A DNA stretch of 49,003 nucleotides from an uncultured Spirochaetaceae bacterium (GCA_902797055.1 CADBRT010000050.1:1-49003), one strand, 5' to 3'; numbered from the stretch's first letter, positions 25,027 through 34,627 are shown. Notes: generated by a model not told the origin, from the sequence alone. Numbers and translations: made by a program.

Positions 25027-27095
25027 TTCGTCTTTTGAGGATTGCCCTTTTGCGGAACCTTCTTTGCCTTGCCCTCATCTCCGTCAAGCTGTCTGACAGG
25101 CTTTTTCGCAACAGGTTTCGGAGCCTTGACTTCCGCAATATCGTGGAAGGCATCCTTGATGGACATCAAGAGCGTCTTTTTTTCCTCTTTGGAAAGCAGC
25201 TTGAGGTCGACAGCCTTTTCCGGGAAGATGAGTTCCCCGCGAGGAGTAACCTTCGCAAACTCAACAACGGTCTTACTCTTTTTGATTCTAACAGGGTTAT
25301 ACGCCTTGATTGTACCAGTAACACCTTTGAGTGAGAATTCCCCGGCTTCAACACATTCAATTTCGTCGCGGACAAGCATATATGTTTCAGGACTCATCAA
25401 AATAGTGTCAGGTTCTGCAGCGGCTTCGAAGCGTGCCGCCATATTGACGTTATTTCCGATGATGGTATAGTCCATCTTTGTCTCTGAGCCGAAGTTTCCT
25501 ATTGTACAATAACCGGTGTTTATGCCGACACGCACATGGAACGGGTTCGTCACCCCTTTAGCCCGCCACTCCTCGCGGAAAGAAATAAGCCTGGTTTGCA
25601 TCTCCATAGCCATTTTCACAGCCCGAACAGCGTGATCTTTGTCAGAGGTGAACACCGGATCTCCGAAGAATACCATGACTGCATCACCGACGTATTTGTC
25701 GATTGTACCGCCGTACTTCTGTGCGATGGTAGCCATACTGTCGAGATATGAATTGAGCAGAGAGGACAAATCCTCCGCTTCCAGAGACTCTGAGGTTGCA
25801 GTAAAATTTACGACATCCGAGAAGAAAACAGTCAGTTTCTTGCGGTAGTGCTTGTCAACAGAAGCATCGCGCTCACCCCCCGCAATCGAAGCATACAACT
25901 GTGGTGACAGGTAGTGCTTCATTTTGTCGTTAAGAGTATTGATTGTCGCCGTCCGCTCCGAAATGGTCCGTTCAAGGGATGAGTTCATATCCTGAATTGT
26001 CGTTATCTTGTCATTGAGCTGTGAGCGTAGTTCATTGAAAGAGGTTCCGAGTCGTCCAATCTCATCCTGTACATGAAGGATTACTTCATGTGACAAATCT
26101 CCATTGCGGACGATATTGACATCCTGCAGCAACTGCTCAATCGGATTCAGAATACTGGCGGAAATACGCAGAACGAGAGAAATGACGAGCACCGTAAACA
26201 GCGTTGCCAGTATGACATAAACAATAAATGCTGTTATAAAGACTTTCTGGTACTGATACGACGACAGATAGACGCGGATTACTGCGGCAGGGGTTGAATC
26301 AGAATCGAGGATCGCTTTGTATTCATTCAAACCGGAAGAGGTCAGACTTATATCTTCATAAGTCTTTCCCATATAGGCGACTTTCTTGTACAGTTTGTCG
26401 TCTATGCTGAGTTCACCTGTAGAAACAATCGTAGCGCTGTCGGAATAAACTGCAAGCTCACACTCAAGATTGCGCGCAAGGTCACCAAAGAAGTCAGGGT
26501 TCTCCATGAAGACAAATTCTGTCATTACACATCCGATGACGTCATCTCCGTTATAGACAGGAACAGTGGCGACAAAGGCTGGTGTTTTGACTCCGCTGTT
26601 GTCAATCAGACAGGGCTCTGTCATCGCGCTTCCCTGCAATGCTTTCATAATCAGACTGCGTTCACTGGAAAACGAAGTGCCGGAGGCATCAGTCAAATGC
26701 TGTCCGTACGCGTCAAACACCATAACGCGAAACACTCCGCCGGACTGCTCCAGTGACTCCAGATACTCGGAAACTTTTATACCGCTTTCAAGCTCCAGTC
26801 CCAACTGAATGCTGCGGTTGGCGGCGAGATTCTTAGCAAATTCCGTTGTATCATTCTTTTTTTCCTGAAGGAACAAATCCGCCAAAAGGAGCTTGTTGCG
26901 TATCATTGTCGTGCTCTCTTTCATGGTCGTGTTGTAGAAATAGTAAAGGGAGAAAGCACTCATCAAAAAAATGATAGACAGTGAAATGAGCAGAAAATAC
27001 TTTTGCAGACGGTTCTTTATAGACTGCTTTTTGCTTACGGAACTGAGCAAATCTGTAGTATCAATAGTCGCTTCCTGTCGTGTATTGTCACTCAT
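25023..27095 (-). CDS. membrane-bound class III adenylate cyclase with periplasmic sensor and HAMP
   Basis: A 690-aa receptor-type cyclase that should make cAMP in response to a periplasmic signal. TM1 is about residues 33-54, a Cache-like sensor about 60-285, TM2 about 287-311, then HAMP (LNPIEQLLQDVNIVRNGDLS) and a short coiled coil. The catalytic domain (about 415-560) retains the metal Asp in VFFSDVVNFT, the Lys and second Asp in IDKYVGDAVM, the adenine-selecting Asp in MDYTIIG, and the Asn/Arg of NNVNMAARF. A Lys/Pro-rich tail follows (about 610-690). ATG 27095 has AAGGAGA; the ORF extends upstream into lysS but without support. It is last of five coupled genes, 2 bases after lysS. Confidence 0.93.
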   Translation of the reverse strand: MSDNTRQEATIDTTDLLSSVSKKQSIKNRLQKYFLLISLSIIFLMSAFSLYYFYNTTMKESTTMIRNKLLLADLFLQEKKNDTTEFAKNLAANRSIQLGLELESGIKVSEYLESLEQSGGVFRVMVFDAYGQHLTDASGTSFSSERSLIMKALQGSAMTEPCLIDNSGVKTPAFVATVPVYNGDDVIGCVMTEFVFMENPDFFGDLARNLECELAVYSDSATIVSTGELSIDDKLYKKVAYMGKTYEDISLTSSGLNEYKAILDSDSTPAAVIRVYLSSYQYQKVFITAFIVYVILATLFTVLVISLVLRISASILNPIEQLLQDVNIVRNGDLSHEVILHVQDEIGRLGTSFNELRSQLNDKITTIQDMNSSLERTISERTATINTLNDKMKHYLSPQLYASIAGGERDASVDKHYRKKLTVFFSDVVNFTATSESLEAEDLSSLLNSYLDSMATIAQKYGGTIDKYVGDAVMVFFGDPVFTSDKDHAVRAVKMAMEMQTRLISFREEWRAKGVTNPFHVRVGINTGYCTIGNFGSETKMDYTIIGNNVNMAARFEAAAEPDTILMSPETYMLVRDEIECVEAGEFSLKGVTGTIKAYNPVRIKKSKTVVEFAKVTPRGELIFPEKAVDLKLLSKEEKKTLLMSIKDAFHDIAEVKAPKPVAKKPVRQLDGDEGKAKKVPQKGNPQKTN

Positions 27096-27097
27096 TT

Positions 27098-28723
27098 TTA
27101 TTCTCCTTGTAGAAGTGTCATAAGTTTTTCTTTGCTGGTAAGACAAAGAAGTGTTGCAAGTTTCGGTCCTCTCTCCTTGCCCAAAAGCAACAAATAAAGC
27201 GCGCGGAACAACGATTTCCGTGCAGCATCCTGCATATCCGCCGGAATGCCAAGTTTTTCGTGCAAAGAATATAAAATCTGCCTGGTTGCTTCTTCTGTTG
27301 TAAAGTCATCAAAATAATTACATAACTCGACAACAGCGTGCTTCGTCGGCTCATCGAGCATATCCCAGACATCTTTATTGAAATCGCTGCGCAAAGCAGG
27401 TTCCTCTTCTGAGTGCTTGTAGCGGTACAGCCAGTTGGCAGCAGCATTGATGCGAGGACAGGAAGCAATGAACAGTTCTTCCGCATTGCCGGCGTAATTC
27501 GTCAGACGAAGCATCTGTTCAACAGCTTTGCTCCTGTGCCCACCAGAAATGCCGAGCGCGGTTGTAATTGTCTTGAACGGGATACGGATTTTTGAACATT
27601 CAACACCGTCATGCGCAATGTCGTAGATGCGTTTTTCCAGCGGCGTGCAGTCCCCAGACTCAACTTTATCGCAGAACAAATCCCACTCATGGTAGATGCG
27701 GAAGATACCACTCTCAATATCCACAGAAAACGGCTTATTCGGGGGATTCTTGACGAGCAGCCAGCGGACGATAGCGGGTTCCAGAACATCGGTAAACCGA
27801 GTGGCAAGCGACATGATTCCCTGTGCACGAGAAACCTTAGAAACTCCCGGTATACCGACGAAGCGGTACAAAAGGGAGAACGGCACTTTACCACCGAAGA
27901 TGTCCGTTGCGACTTTACTTGAAACAGAATAACTGCCGGTATCAGTCAGCTGGTTTTCGCCGGAGCTTTCATAGCATACCTTGTCATCCGTCCATCGTAA
28001 CGCCCAGTTGACTTTCCAAGCAAGTTTGCCACGGAAATTTTTTCCAACGATATAGGAACCTTCGTGCTTACAGTTCTTGCAAGTATATGTGACGGTATCA
28101 GTTTCTGCATTCCAACTGTTCGTCACAGTGGAATCCTTGCCGCATGATTCGCAGTAGATTTCAAGAGGATAATACGCTTCGCGCTTTCTCTCCATATCCT
28201 CTGCCTTTGTACCGGCGGAACGGCTCACTATGTCGAATATCTCTTTGCGCTTGTTGAGGGCAAGGCGTATCCGCTCCGTATAATAGCCGGATTTGTACAG
28301 GCGGGACTGATAGTTGTAGTCCGGGAAAAAACCGCATTTATGCAGGCACTTTTCATACTCGTGCATATAGTGCTCACCGTATGAATGATAACTGCCGTTG
28401 AAATCAGGCACTTCCCGCAAAGTCTTGCCGATATGCTCCGCAACAGCCTCTTTTGTCGTATAATACGGAATCTTACAGAAGTGGTCATAGTCGTCCCAAT
28501 AATACACGAGACGGACATTCTTACGGCGGTGCATCAGCTCATCAGCAATAAAGGAACTGATTGCTATCTCCCTCAAAATGCCGAAATGAATCGGCGCAGA
28601 GGGTGTCATGCCGGCGGCACAGACAATAGTACCGGTATCCATCTGCTGTTTTTTCAAATAGTCAAGCAGGTTGTCCACCGCTTCATCAAGCCAGAAATCA
28701 CTTCCTTGCAATTCATAAATCAT
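27098..28723 (-). CDS. lysS: lysyl-tRNA synthetase, class I
   Basis: Charges tRNA-Lys. This is the archaeal-type class I enzyme, which spirochaetes use instead of the common class II form. In the 541-aa protein the HIGH-like motif is APIHFGILRE (about 43-52), a zinc ribbon is formed by CESCG and CKNC, and the KMSKS position reads KVSRAQG (Lys296), a degenerate version in which Lys and the first Ser remain. The C-terminal helical bundle binds the anticodon. The ATG overlaps the binding-protein stop (ATGA), after a GGAGGGAG site. Symbol follows usage for class I LysRS in spirochaetes (also called lysK). Its place between an amino-acid-type binding protein and a cyclase is unusual. Confidence 0.95.
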   Translation of the reverse strand: MIYELQGSDFWLDEAVDNLLDYLKKQQMDTGTIVCAAGMTPSAPIHFGILREIAISSFIADELMHRRKNVRLVYYWDDYDHFCKIPYYTTKEAVAEHIGKTLREVPDFNGSYHSYGEHYMHEYEKCLHKCGFFPDYNYQSRLYKSGYYTERIRLALNKRKEIFDIVSRSAGTKAEDMERKREAYYPLEIYCESCGKDSTVTNSWNAETDTVTYTCKNCKHEGSYIVGKNFRGKLAWKVNWALRWTDDKVCYESSGENQLTDTGSYSVSSKVATDIFGGKVPFSLLYRFVGIPGVSKVSRAQGIMSLATRFTDVLEPAIVRWLLVKNPPNKPFSVDIESGIFRIYHEWDLFCDKVESGDCTPLEKRIYDIAHDGVECSKIRIPFKTITTALGISGGHRSKAVEQMLRLTNYAGNAEELFIASCPRINAAANWLYRYKHSEEEPALRSDFNKDVWDMLDEPTKHAVVELCNYFDDFTTEEATRQILYSLHEKLGIPADMQDAARKSLFRALYLLLLGKERGPKLATLLCLTSKEKLMTLLQGE

Positions 28724-31080
28724 TCTAATCTCCCTCCGTACAACTGGTCCACAGTTGCAAGTGTCTCCAAAGGCACATCAAGCCCTATTTTTTCCGCCAT
28801 ATCTAAATTCATGGCAATCGAAGGAACTCCCGTGAATTCCTGCTTTAAAAGACGTGGTACAGAGCCATAAAATATGGAAGCAATCTTGTCAGCGTTATAC
28901 AGCCCTATCTTTTCTGTCTCAAGAGAAGAAACCCCCAGCAAGATACCGTCTTTTACACGTATGTCGCCTTCCAGTGCAAACGACGGGATGCCGGCATCCT
29001 GCAGAATCTGTACAATCTGAGGCATGATGTCATACTCAGTCACAGCGGTGGAAGCCCCGATATACACGGCATCGCAACGGCGACAGACATCCTTCAATGC
29101 ATTAAGGTACAGCTGAGCGGTATCAGGAGCAACAACTTCTTTGACATTTGTGTTCTTTTCAATCTTGAACCCCATCTTGAGCGCCATCAGTTCCACATCG
29201 TTTACCGCACTGTACAGACGTCCGTACTCGTCATCACCGTACACCATACCGAGCCGTTTAAAATTTGCAAAATCGTGGAACAACTGAATCTGCCGCTGAT
29301 ACTGCGTCTGATCAACACGGCAGGTAAGGAAATCCTTGCCGGAGTCAGTGACAGAATAGACAACACCTGAACCTACAGGGTCTGTGATACCTTCCAGCAA
29401 GACAGGAATGGGATACTTATCGATGCCGGAAAACAACTTACCTGCAACACCTCCGAACCCAATAATCAAATCCACATCAGGCTTTTCATTTTCGAAAAAG
29501 AAATTCGCACGTTTTTTTCTCTCTCCCCACTCCAAATCAACAAAATATTCAGCGGGGAACTCTACGTAGTCGCTGTAATCATCAGAGGCAAACAGGTCGT
29601 AGATATCCGTTATGGATTCAGCTTTTGAAACATCAAGAGAATGCTTGAGCCAACCGTTTGTTCGCAGTCCGTTGATGATACCCTTCAAATGTTCGGTGAA
29701 CTCCCAGTAGTCGGCACTACTTGCAACAACAGCAATTTTGAACTTGCTGGAATCCTCCCTCTTGCGGGGAATAAGACTCTGCTTAGCGACGGCGGCAGAC
29801 GCAGCTGTGTCAAACGCTGAAGTTCCGTTTCGGTCTATATAAAATTCGTCGGAGTTGACCAACAGATCCAGAGGCAGCTGATACCCGAGCTGTTTTGCAG
29901 TGTCCAAATTTACAGCGACATTTGCAGCATTCTCAAACCGCTGACTGAGGACACGCGGTGATTCTCCCGCGAAGACGTGGGTTATCTTTGTCGCCATCCA
30001 GATTCCCGAACGAGTCATTCCTCCGCTCGTTGAAAGGCTGAATAGAATACCGTCTTTTACGCGGATGGAGCCTTCCAAAGAGAACGACGGCTTTTTTGCA
30101 GCGGTCAGGATATCTACAATCTGCGGCATGATATCGTATTCGGTCACCGCAGTCGACGCGCCTATGTAAACCGCGTCAACCTTATCCACAATATTCCTCA
30201 ATGCTGCTAAATACAAATCTGGAGTATCATCATCTATGTACTCCTTGACGTTGGTATTGCGCACAACCGTAAAACCACGTTCCTTTGCGACAGCGTCGAC
30301 ATCGTTTACAGCCCCGTACAGAATGCCGTCCGCATCGTCACCGTAGATGATGCCCAGCTTTTTGAATCCGACCAGCTCATGGAACAGGCGCAACTGCTGC
30401 TTGTAGATGTTCGGATCCATTTTATTAGAGAAGAAATCCTTTCCAGAATCTTCAAGACTGACGGTGACACCGGCTTCTATACAGTCGGTAATAGCATCAG
30501 CGAGAACGGGCACAGGATAGGTTTTTCGGTCATAGAACGTTTTAGCAGCTTTTCCGCCGTACGCAATTATCACATCGACATCGGGCTTGCCGTTGAAATA
30601 CTTTTCCTCAAGCTCCTGCATGTTATCGCCCCAGTCAAGGTTGACAAAATAGTAGGGCACAAATTCAAGATACTTGCTGTACCTTTTACTGCTGAGCCAA
30701 GAGATTATTTCATCGCTGTGAGAAAAAGATGACGGCACCGTCACCCGATTTGCCCAACCGATATTTGAAAACCCTTCCACCAGACCGCGCAGGTTTTCAT
30801 AGAATTCCCAATAGTCGCCGGAGATGACAATACCTATCTTGAACTTTTCGTTTCCCGGTCCCAGGAATACATCAAGAGGCTTTTCTTCGTTGCGCCCGAG
30901 GGAAGCAAAGAAATCCCGCTCACCGGTGTTGTATTTTTTCTCTACCCAAGCGGATTCCTTTTCAACGCCTTTCCAATAGTTAGAAGACGACAGTCCTGCC
31001 GCACACCCGCACAAAAGAAAAAGTACGGAGGTAAGTAAACCTGCTGCTAATTTAGATGCGAATTTTTCAATACTTTTCAT
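28720..31080 (-). CDS. lipoprotein with two tandem ABC substrate-binding-like domains
   Basis: A 786-aa lipoprotein (signal peptide ending LLCGC, Cys26 probably lipidated). It contains the same periplasmic binding fold twice, about residues 60-400 and 445-786. The copies align throughout: FKIGIVISGDYWEFYENL with FKIAVVASSADYWEFTEHL; KLGIIYGDDADGILYGAVNDV with RLGMVYGDDEYGRLYSAVNDV; and AVYIGASTAVTEYDIMPQIV, identical in both. This is the PF04392 type (TrpX-like), whose known members bind aromatic and other amino acids. No ABC permease or ATPase is present; an MFS fusion protein precedes it with a 4-base overlap. I start it at ATG 31080 (GGGAGA 7 bases upstream). The ligand is unknown; two sites may give cooperativity or two specificities. 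Confidence 0.82.
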   Translation of the reverse strand: MKSIEKFASKLAAGLLTSVLFLLCGCAAGLSSSNYWKGVEKESAWVEKKYNTGERDFFASLGRNEEKPLDVFLGPGNEKFKIGIVISGDYWEFYENLRGLVEGFSNIGWANRVTVPSSFSHSDEIISWLSSKRYSKYLEFVPYYFVNLDWGDNMQELEEKYFNGKPDVDVIIAYGGKAAKTFYDRKTYPVPVLADAITDCIEAGVTVSLEDSGKDFFSNKMDPNIYKQQLRLFHELVGFKKLGIIYGDDADGILYGAVNDVDAVAKERGFTVVRNTNVKEYIDDDTPDLYLAALRNIVDKVDAVYIGASTAVTEYDIMPQIVDILTAAKKPSFSLEGSIRVKDGILFSLSTSGGMTRSGIWMATKITHVFAGESPRVLSQRFENAANVAVNLDTAKQLGYQLPLDLLVNSDEFYIDRNGTSAFDTAASAAVAKQSLIPRKREDSSKFKIAVVASSADYWEFTEHLKGIINGLRTNGWLKHSLDVSKAESITDIYDLFASDDYSDYVEFPAEYFVDLEWGERKKRANFFFENEKPDVDLIIGFGGVAGKLFSGIDKYPIPVLLEGITDPVGSGVVYSVTDSGKDFLTCRVDQTQYQRQIQLFHDFANFKRLGMVYGDDEYGRLYSAVNDVELMALKMGFKIEKNTNVKEVVAPDTAQLYLNALKDVCRRCDAVYIGASTAVTEYDIMPQIVQILQDAGIPSFALEGDIRVKDGILLGVSSLETEKIGLYNADKIASIFYGSVPRLLKQEFTGVPSIAMNLDMAEKIGLDVPLETLATVDQLYGGRLE

Positions 31081-33458
31081 TGCTTTTTCTCCCATCTTCC
31101 GTTGCGGCCAAGAATTATGAACAGCACAGCACCGATTGCGGAATACAAACCGATAATCAACAAGCTCTTGTTGAATCCGGTACTTGCAATGACAATACTG
31201 GTGAGGGACGGAATGAACACTGAAAGGATTTTTTCAATAACCTTGTATGTCTGCAACAGGTTTTCTTCCGACACGTTCTTGACATGTCCGGACTCAAGAT
31301 ACACCTCTTCGATGGAGTCGATGAACAGGTTGTCCACACCCATGGCAATCATAATTGCAATAAAGACGAGGAATCCTCCTCCGCTGATGCCGAAGAAAAT
31401 CATCACCACCCCAGCACACCCCGCCCCCAATGCGACGAGCAGTTTGTCGTTGCGGACTTTGTCCGCGAGGCGGCTGACGGACGCTGCCATAAGGCTGACG
31501 ACGCTGAAAATACTGAGAATACGGCCGATGTTGCCTTGTGACAGACGCAACGTGTCGCTCATGTACAGCGGCAACAGGAACTGGAACAGTCCCCAGTAGA
31601 TGACCTGGAACGGTATGTTGACACACAGTATATATGTAAGAATATGACGGGAGAAGAACACCGTAAAGAATTCTTTTACCGTCACATTCTTTACCTCCCG
31701 TTCCGACGACTGTTCGCCGCGAGACTTCGTTTCAGGCAGACAGAACAACGAGAACAGCAGGAACATTCCTGCGAAGCAGATTGAAACCACAATACCTGCA
31801 ACATAGCCGAATTTGTTTACAATAACACCACCGACAGATATTGAGGTAATGGAAGCAGAGGCAAACGCCGCGGCGTTGGTTCCGAATCCTGCCGAGCGGG
31901 TACGGTTGCTGGTATAGTGAATGACGAGCGATGACGTACTCAGCAGGATGCCCCCGAAACCGAAGCCAGAGATAAGACGGGAGAGTGAAAATACGAGTAT
32001 ATCTTTCGATGCTATGGTGAGGAATGAACCTGCTATGAAAATCGTCGCCATGATTACATAGCGGATACGGACGGACAGCTGCTTCATACCGAACAACGTC
32101 ACGAACATGGCAATCATAATGCCTATCATGTAGGTACTGACAGGGATACTTTCAACGGTTGCTGTCGGCAAGCCTAAGAAATTGCCGCCGGACGAATGGT
32201 ATACATCCTGAATGTAAAGGGGAATGAAGGAAAGCGTTTCGTACGCAGCAAACATGAATATAAAGGTGCTGATTTCTATGAGACGCAGGGCTGTCCGCTC
32301 CTGAGCACTGGTCATTTGTTCAGGAGGAACAAGAATATCCAACCGCCGCTGCTGAAGGATGCAGAAACTCTTCAATACAAACGCGAAAATCAAAGCAACT
32401 ATGATGATAGTTCCTGAGTCCATAGCCATATCGCGCAGGATACTGTTAATCAACGGCCTGTTTATCTGCAGTGCAAGCTGACACTTTTTGCCCTCTATCT
32501 CAGGCAAATCAACAATTGAAAGGTCAGGATTTACCAAATCAACAGTTTCTGACTCTGTAAAACCGTCTGCAACTGCCTGATACAGAACATGCTGTGTTTC
32601 ATCAATAACATAGATACCCGAACACTGGCGGTTTCCTTCTACTCTGTTCGCGAGATACGAGTTGACCCCAGACATATTGCTGAATCCGGAAACAAGCGAC
32701 AGCGGTTGTTCCATGACGGAAACGACGGAACGTCCGATGCGCACCATGTTGGCATTGAAAATGGAAGAAAGCGCTGTGTTGTACTGGTAATAATTCTGGA
32801 AGGAGAACATCACCTGAGAGATAAGAAGCAGAATGACGGTAATTATCTGTTCAAACCGTTCCTTTTCCCCATAGATGGAACATGCAGTCATATACAGCAG
32901 AACCGCGACAACAAAGATAAGAAACCCCATCTTTATGGAACGATGGGCATACGGCTGTATGAATGTCGATACAGCTTTTTGAGAAAATTCAATATACAAG
33001 GAACCCGTAAATATTTTTCCTTCCGTGTACAGAGGAATACATGCAAACCATGAATCAAGGAATTTATACGAATAAGGACTCTCTGCCGCAACAGGCTCCC
33101 CCCCTTGATAATACGAAAAGGGAATTGACTGGTGGTTCAGAATGCTTCGCGTCGTATACAGGATTTTCCCCGTCGTATCCGTAACATACATGTGGTCGAT
33201 GCCAGGGGATTCTTTGAGCACCTCTGAAAACAGAGGCTTTACCGTAGTATCAAGCAGGTAAATCTTTTTACCTAAATCCAATGATGACTCTATGCGCCCC
33301 TTCACGTACTCACCGTCAATATTATAGCGGGACACAAGCGCATCTGTGTAAACACCTTCAAACCCGGACAGACCGAGCGCACCGTTGACCACAAGTCCGA
33401 TGGCAAGTACAATCGCAAAAACTGAAACACTTGTTATAAAGGCACGCTTATCGTTCAT
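31077..33458 (-). CDS. Cache-sensor/MFS transporter fusion protein
   Basis: A 793-aa membrane protein with a sensor-like front and a complete transporter behind. TM1 is about residues 8-29, then a Cache-like periplasmic domain (about 31-170, with YVTDTTGKILYTT and GSLYIEFS), two membrane spans (about 175-222), a second similar domain (about 230-345, with GIYVIDETQHVLYQ), another span (about 347-367) and then about 12 MFS spans (about 390-785) including the usual mid-loop (ETKSRGEQSSEREVK). Domains of this type sense small molecules such as amino acids. Substrate and direction of transport are not readable. It overlaps the racemase gene by 11 bases and the binding-lipoprotein gene by 4, so the three are surely one operon. 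Confidence 0.8.
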   Translation of the reverse strand: MNDKRAFITSVSVFAIVLAIGLVVNGALGLSGFEGVYTDALVSRYNIDGEYVKGRIESSLDLGKKIYLLDTTVKPLFSEVLKESPGIDHMYVTDTTGKILYTTRSILNHQSIPFSYYQGGEPVAAESPYSYKFLDSWFACIPLYTEGKIFTGSLYIEFSQKAVSTFIQPYAHRSIKMGFLIFVVAVLLYMTACSIYGEKERFEQIITVILLLISQVMFSFQNYYQYNTALSSIFNANMVRIGRSVVSVMEQPLSLVSGFSNMSGVNSYLANRVEGNRQCSGIYVIDETQHVLYQAVADGFTESETVDLVNPDLSIVDLPEIEGKKCQLALQINRPLINSILRDMAMDSGTIIIVALIFAFVLKSFCILQQRRLDILVPPEQMTSAQERTALRLIEISTFIFMFAAYETLSFIPLYIQDVYHSSGGNFLGLPTATVESIPVSTYMIGIMIAMFVTLFGMKQLSVRIRYVIMATIFIAGSFLTIASKDILVFSLSRLISGFGFGGILLSTSSLVIHYTSNRTRSAGFGTNAAAFASASITSISVGGVIVNKFGYVAGIVVSICFAGMFLLFSLFCLPETKSRGEQSSEREVKNVTVKEFFTVFFSRHILTYILCVNIPFQVIYWGLFQFLLPLYMSDTLRLSQGNIGRILSIFSVVSLMAASVSRLADKVRNDKLLVALGAGCAGVVMIFFGISGGGFLVFIAIMIAMGVDNLFIDSIEEVYLESGHVKNVSEENLLQTYKVIEKILSVFIPSLTSIVIASTGFNKSLLIIGLYSAIGAVLFIILGRNGRWEKKQ

Positions 33459-34560
33459 AACAAGAATCCTCCTCTATAAATGTACAGGGAATAAACCTGT
33501 TCATCATGCAAAAAGAAGCAGAAGCATAATCTGTAAAAAAACGGATACTCTCTCCGGTATGGAAGTCTTTTTTGCAATCCGTTACATCGACAACCGTAAA
33601 GTCAAAGGTCTGTCCGACAGGCACAACACCAGTGTCTACAGGTGTCAAGTCGGAAGCGGATGCCGCGAGGACACCGAAATCAAGCACAGCACGCCGCCTG
33701 ACGCCTGTCTCAAATTTCTCATCGGACACACCGCCGTGACCGCCAGTCGCGGTAAATCCCGCTTCATGCCCTTTCTGGAGGGAAAAATCTTTATCAGAGA
33801 CTTCCAGAACCTCGCCTTCAAAAGCAATCGTCTTTGTTTCAAACCCGGGAAGTGCACTGCCGCCGGATGAATTGTAGCCGAAGAATATGCCTTCCCCGAC
33901 ACGGATTTCCTGAACCAGCCCTTTCAAGCCTCCCGATACGGCAATATCATAGACAACAGTTCCCCCAATCGAAAGGAACGGAGACTTCAAACAGCGGGTC
34001 TTCCGCACAGTCTGCGCAAGCTGTGCGAGGTTTTGTATTGTGGTAATGTCGGGAAGAATGCCTGAAAGGCATGAAAAATTAACGGAAATACCGATTATAT
34101 CAAGCTCTTTCCAAAATGCCACTATTTCAAGTATCTCAGCAGGCAGAAAACCGTCTTTCATGTCTCCGGTCTCTGCAATCAGAACAACTTGCGGGCGGAG
34201 CGGTTTCGGCAAATCGGCAATGGCGGCAAGCATGGCGCGGTCAGAGACATACAGTCTGTCTGGTCGGTACTCAGGGGGCAATGAGGGGATGCATTTTATA
34301 TCGGACAGGCGGGTTTTGATGACACATTTCACAAGATGGGCAGCATCTTCTTTTTCAAGGCGGGAAAAATTTTCCATATTGCTGTCTGCAATTGCATGAC
34401 AGGGGTAGTCTGGAACACTGCGCAACACCCGTATGACAGAAGGATTGCTGAGGCAGAATTTTGAAACGACGTTCAGCTTTGCGTTATTTTTTTCACACAA
34501 ATCGTTCCACAACCTGTAGTTGTGAAGAACCTTTCCTTTTATAATAAAACACGATGCCAT
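33448..34560 (-). CDS. ornithine-racemase-like PLP enzyme (alanine racemase N-terminal fold)
   Basis: A 370-aa fold type III PLP enzyme. The PLP Lys is Lys34 in NVVSKFC. Further matches to the ornithine racemase (Orr) group are VVLIAETGDMKDGF, IIGISVNFSCLSGILP, the phosphate-binding SIGGTVVYDIAVSGG, and IRVGEGIFFG. These enzymes interconvert L- and D-ornithine and, less well, lysine. Treponemes and Borrelia are known to use L-ornithine in peptidoglycan, so a role in ornithine supply or D-amino-acid use is plausible; another amino acid remains possible. It is first of five coupled genes. Its promoter region holds a perfect TATAAT inside an 8-bp inverted repeat (34583-34627). Confidence 0.78.
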   Translation of the reverse strand: MASCFIIKGKVLHNYRLWNDLCEKNNAKLNVVSKFCLSNPSVIRVLRSVPDYPCHAIADSNMENFSRLEKEDAAHLVKCVIKTRLSDIKCIPSLPPEYRPDRLYVSDRAMLAAIADLPKPLRPQVVLIAETGDMKDGFLPAEILEIVAFWKELDIIGISVNFSCLSGILPDITTIQNLAQLAQTVRKTRCLKSPFLSIGGTVVYDIAVSGGLKGLVQEIRVGEGIFFGYNSSGGSALPGFETKTIAFEGEVLEVSDKDFSLQKGHEAGFTATGGHGGVSDEKFETGVRRRAVLDFGVLAASASDLTPVDTGVVPVGQTFDFTVVDVTDCKKDFHTGESIRFFTDYASASFCMMNRFIPCTFIEEDSCYER

Positions 34561-34582
34561 ACATACCCACTTTAAGGAAATG

Positions 34583-34627
34583 AAATCTCTTCATTATAAT
34601 GCCTGTGACTTAACGTTTTAGAGATTT
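34583..34627 (-). promoter_or_regulatory. -10 box within an inverted repeat, racemase operon promoter
   Basis: AAATCTCT (34583-34590) and AGAGATTT (34620-34627) form a perfect 8-bp dyad around a perfect minus-strand TATAAT (34593-34598). No good -35 is visible at normal spacing, which would fit a promoter needing an activator. The racemase ATG is at 34560, 33 bases past the -10. Three tandem copies of TACCA lie just beyond, near 34638-34653. Confidence 0.35.

Noticed and set aside
31102-31599. Plus-strand frame of 165 codons opposite the Cache-MFS gene
   Set aside because: Antisense shadow of a clear membrane-protein gene, no ribosome site.
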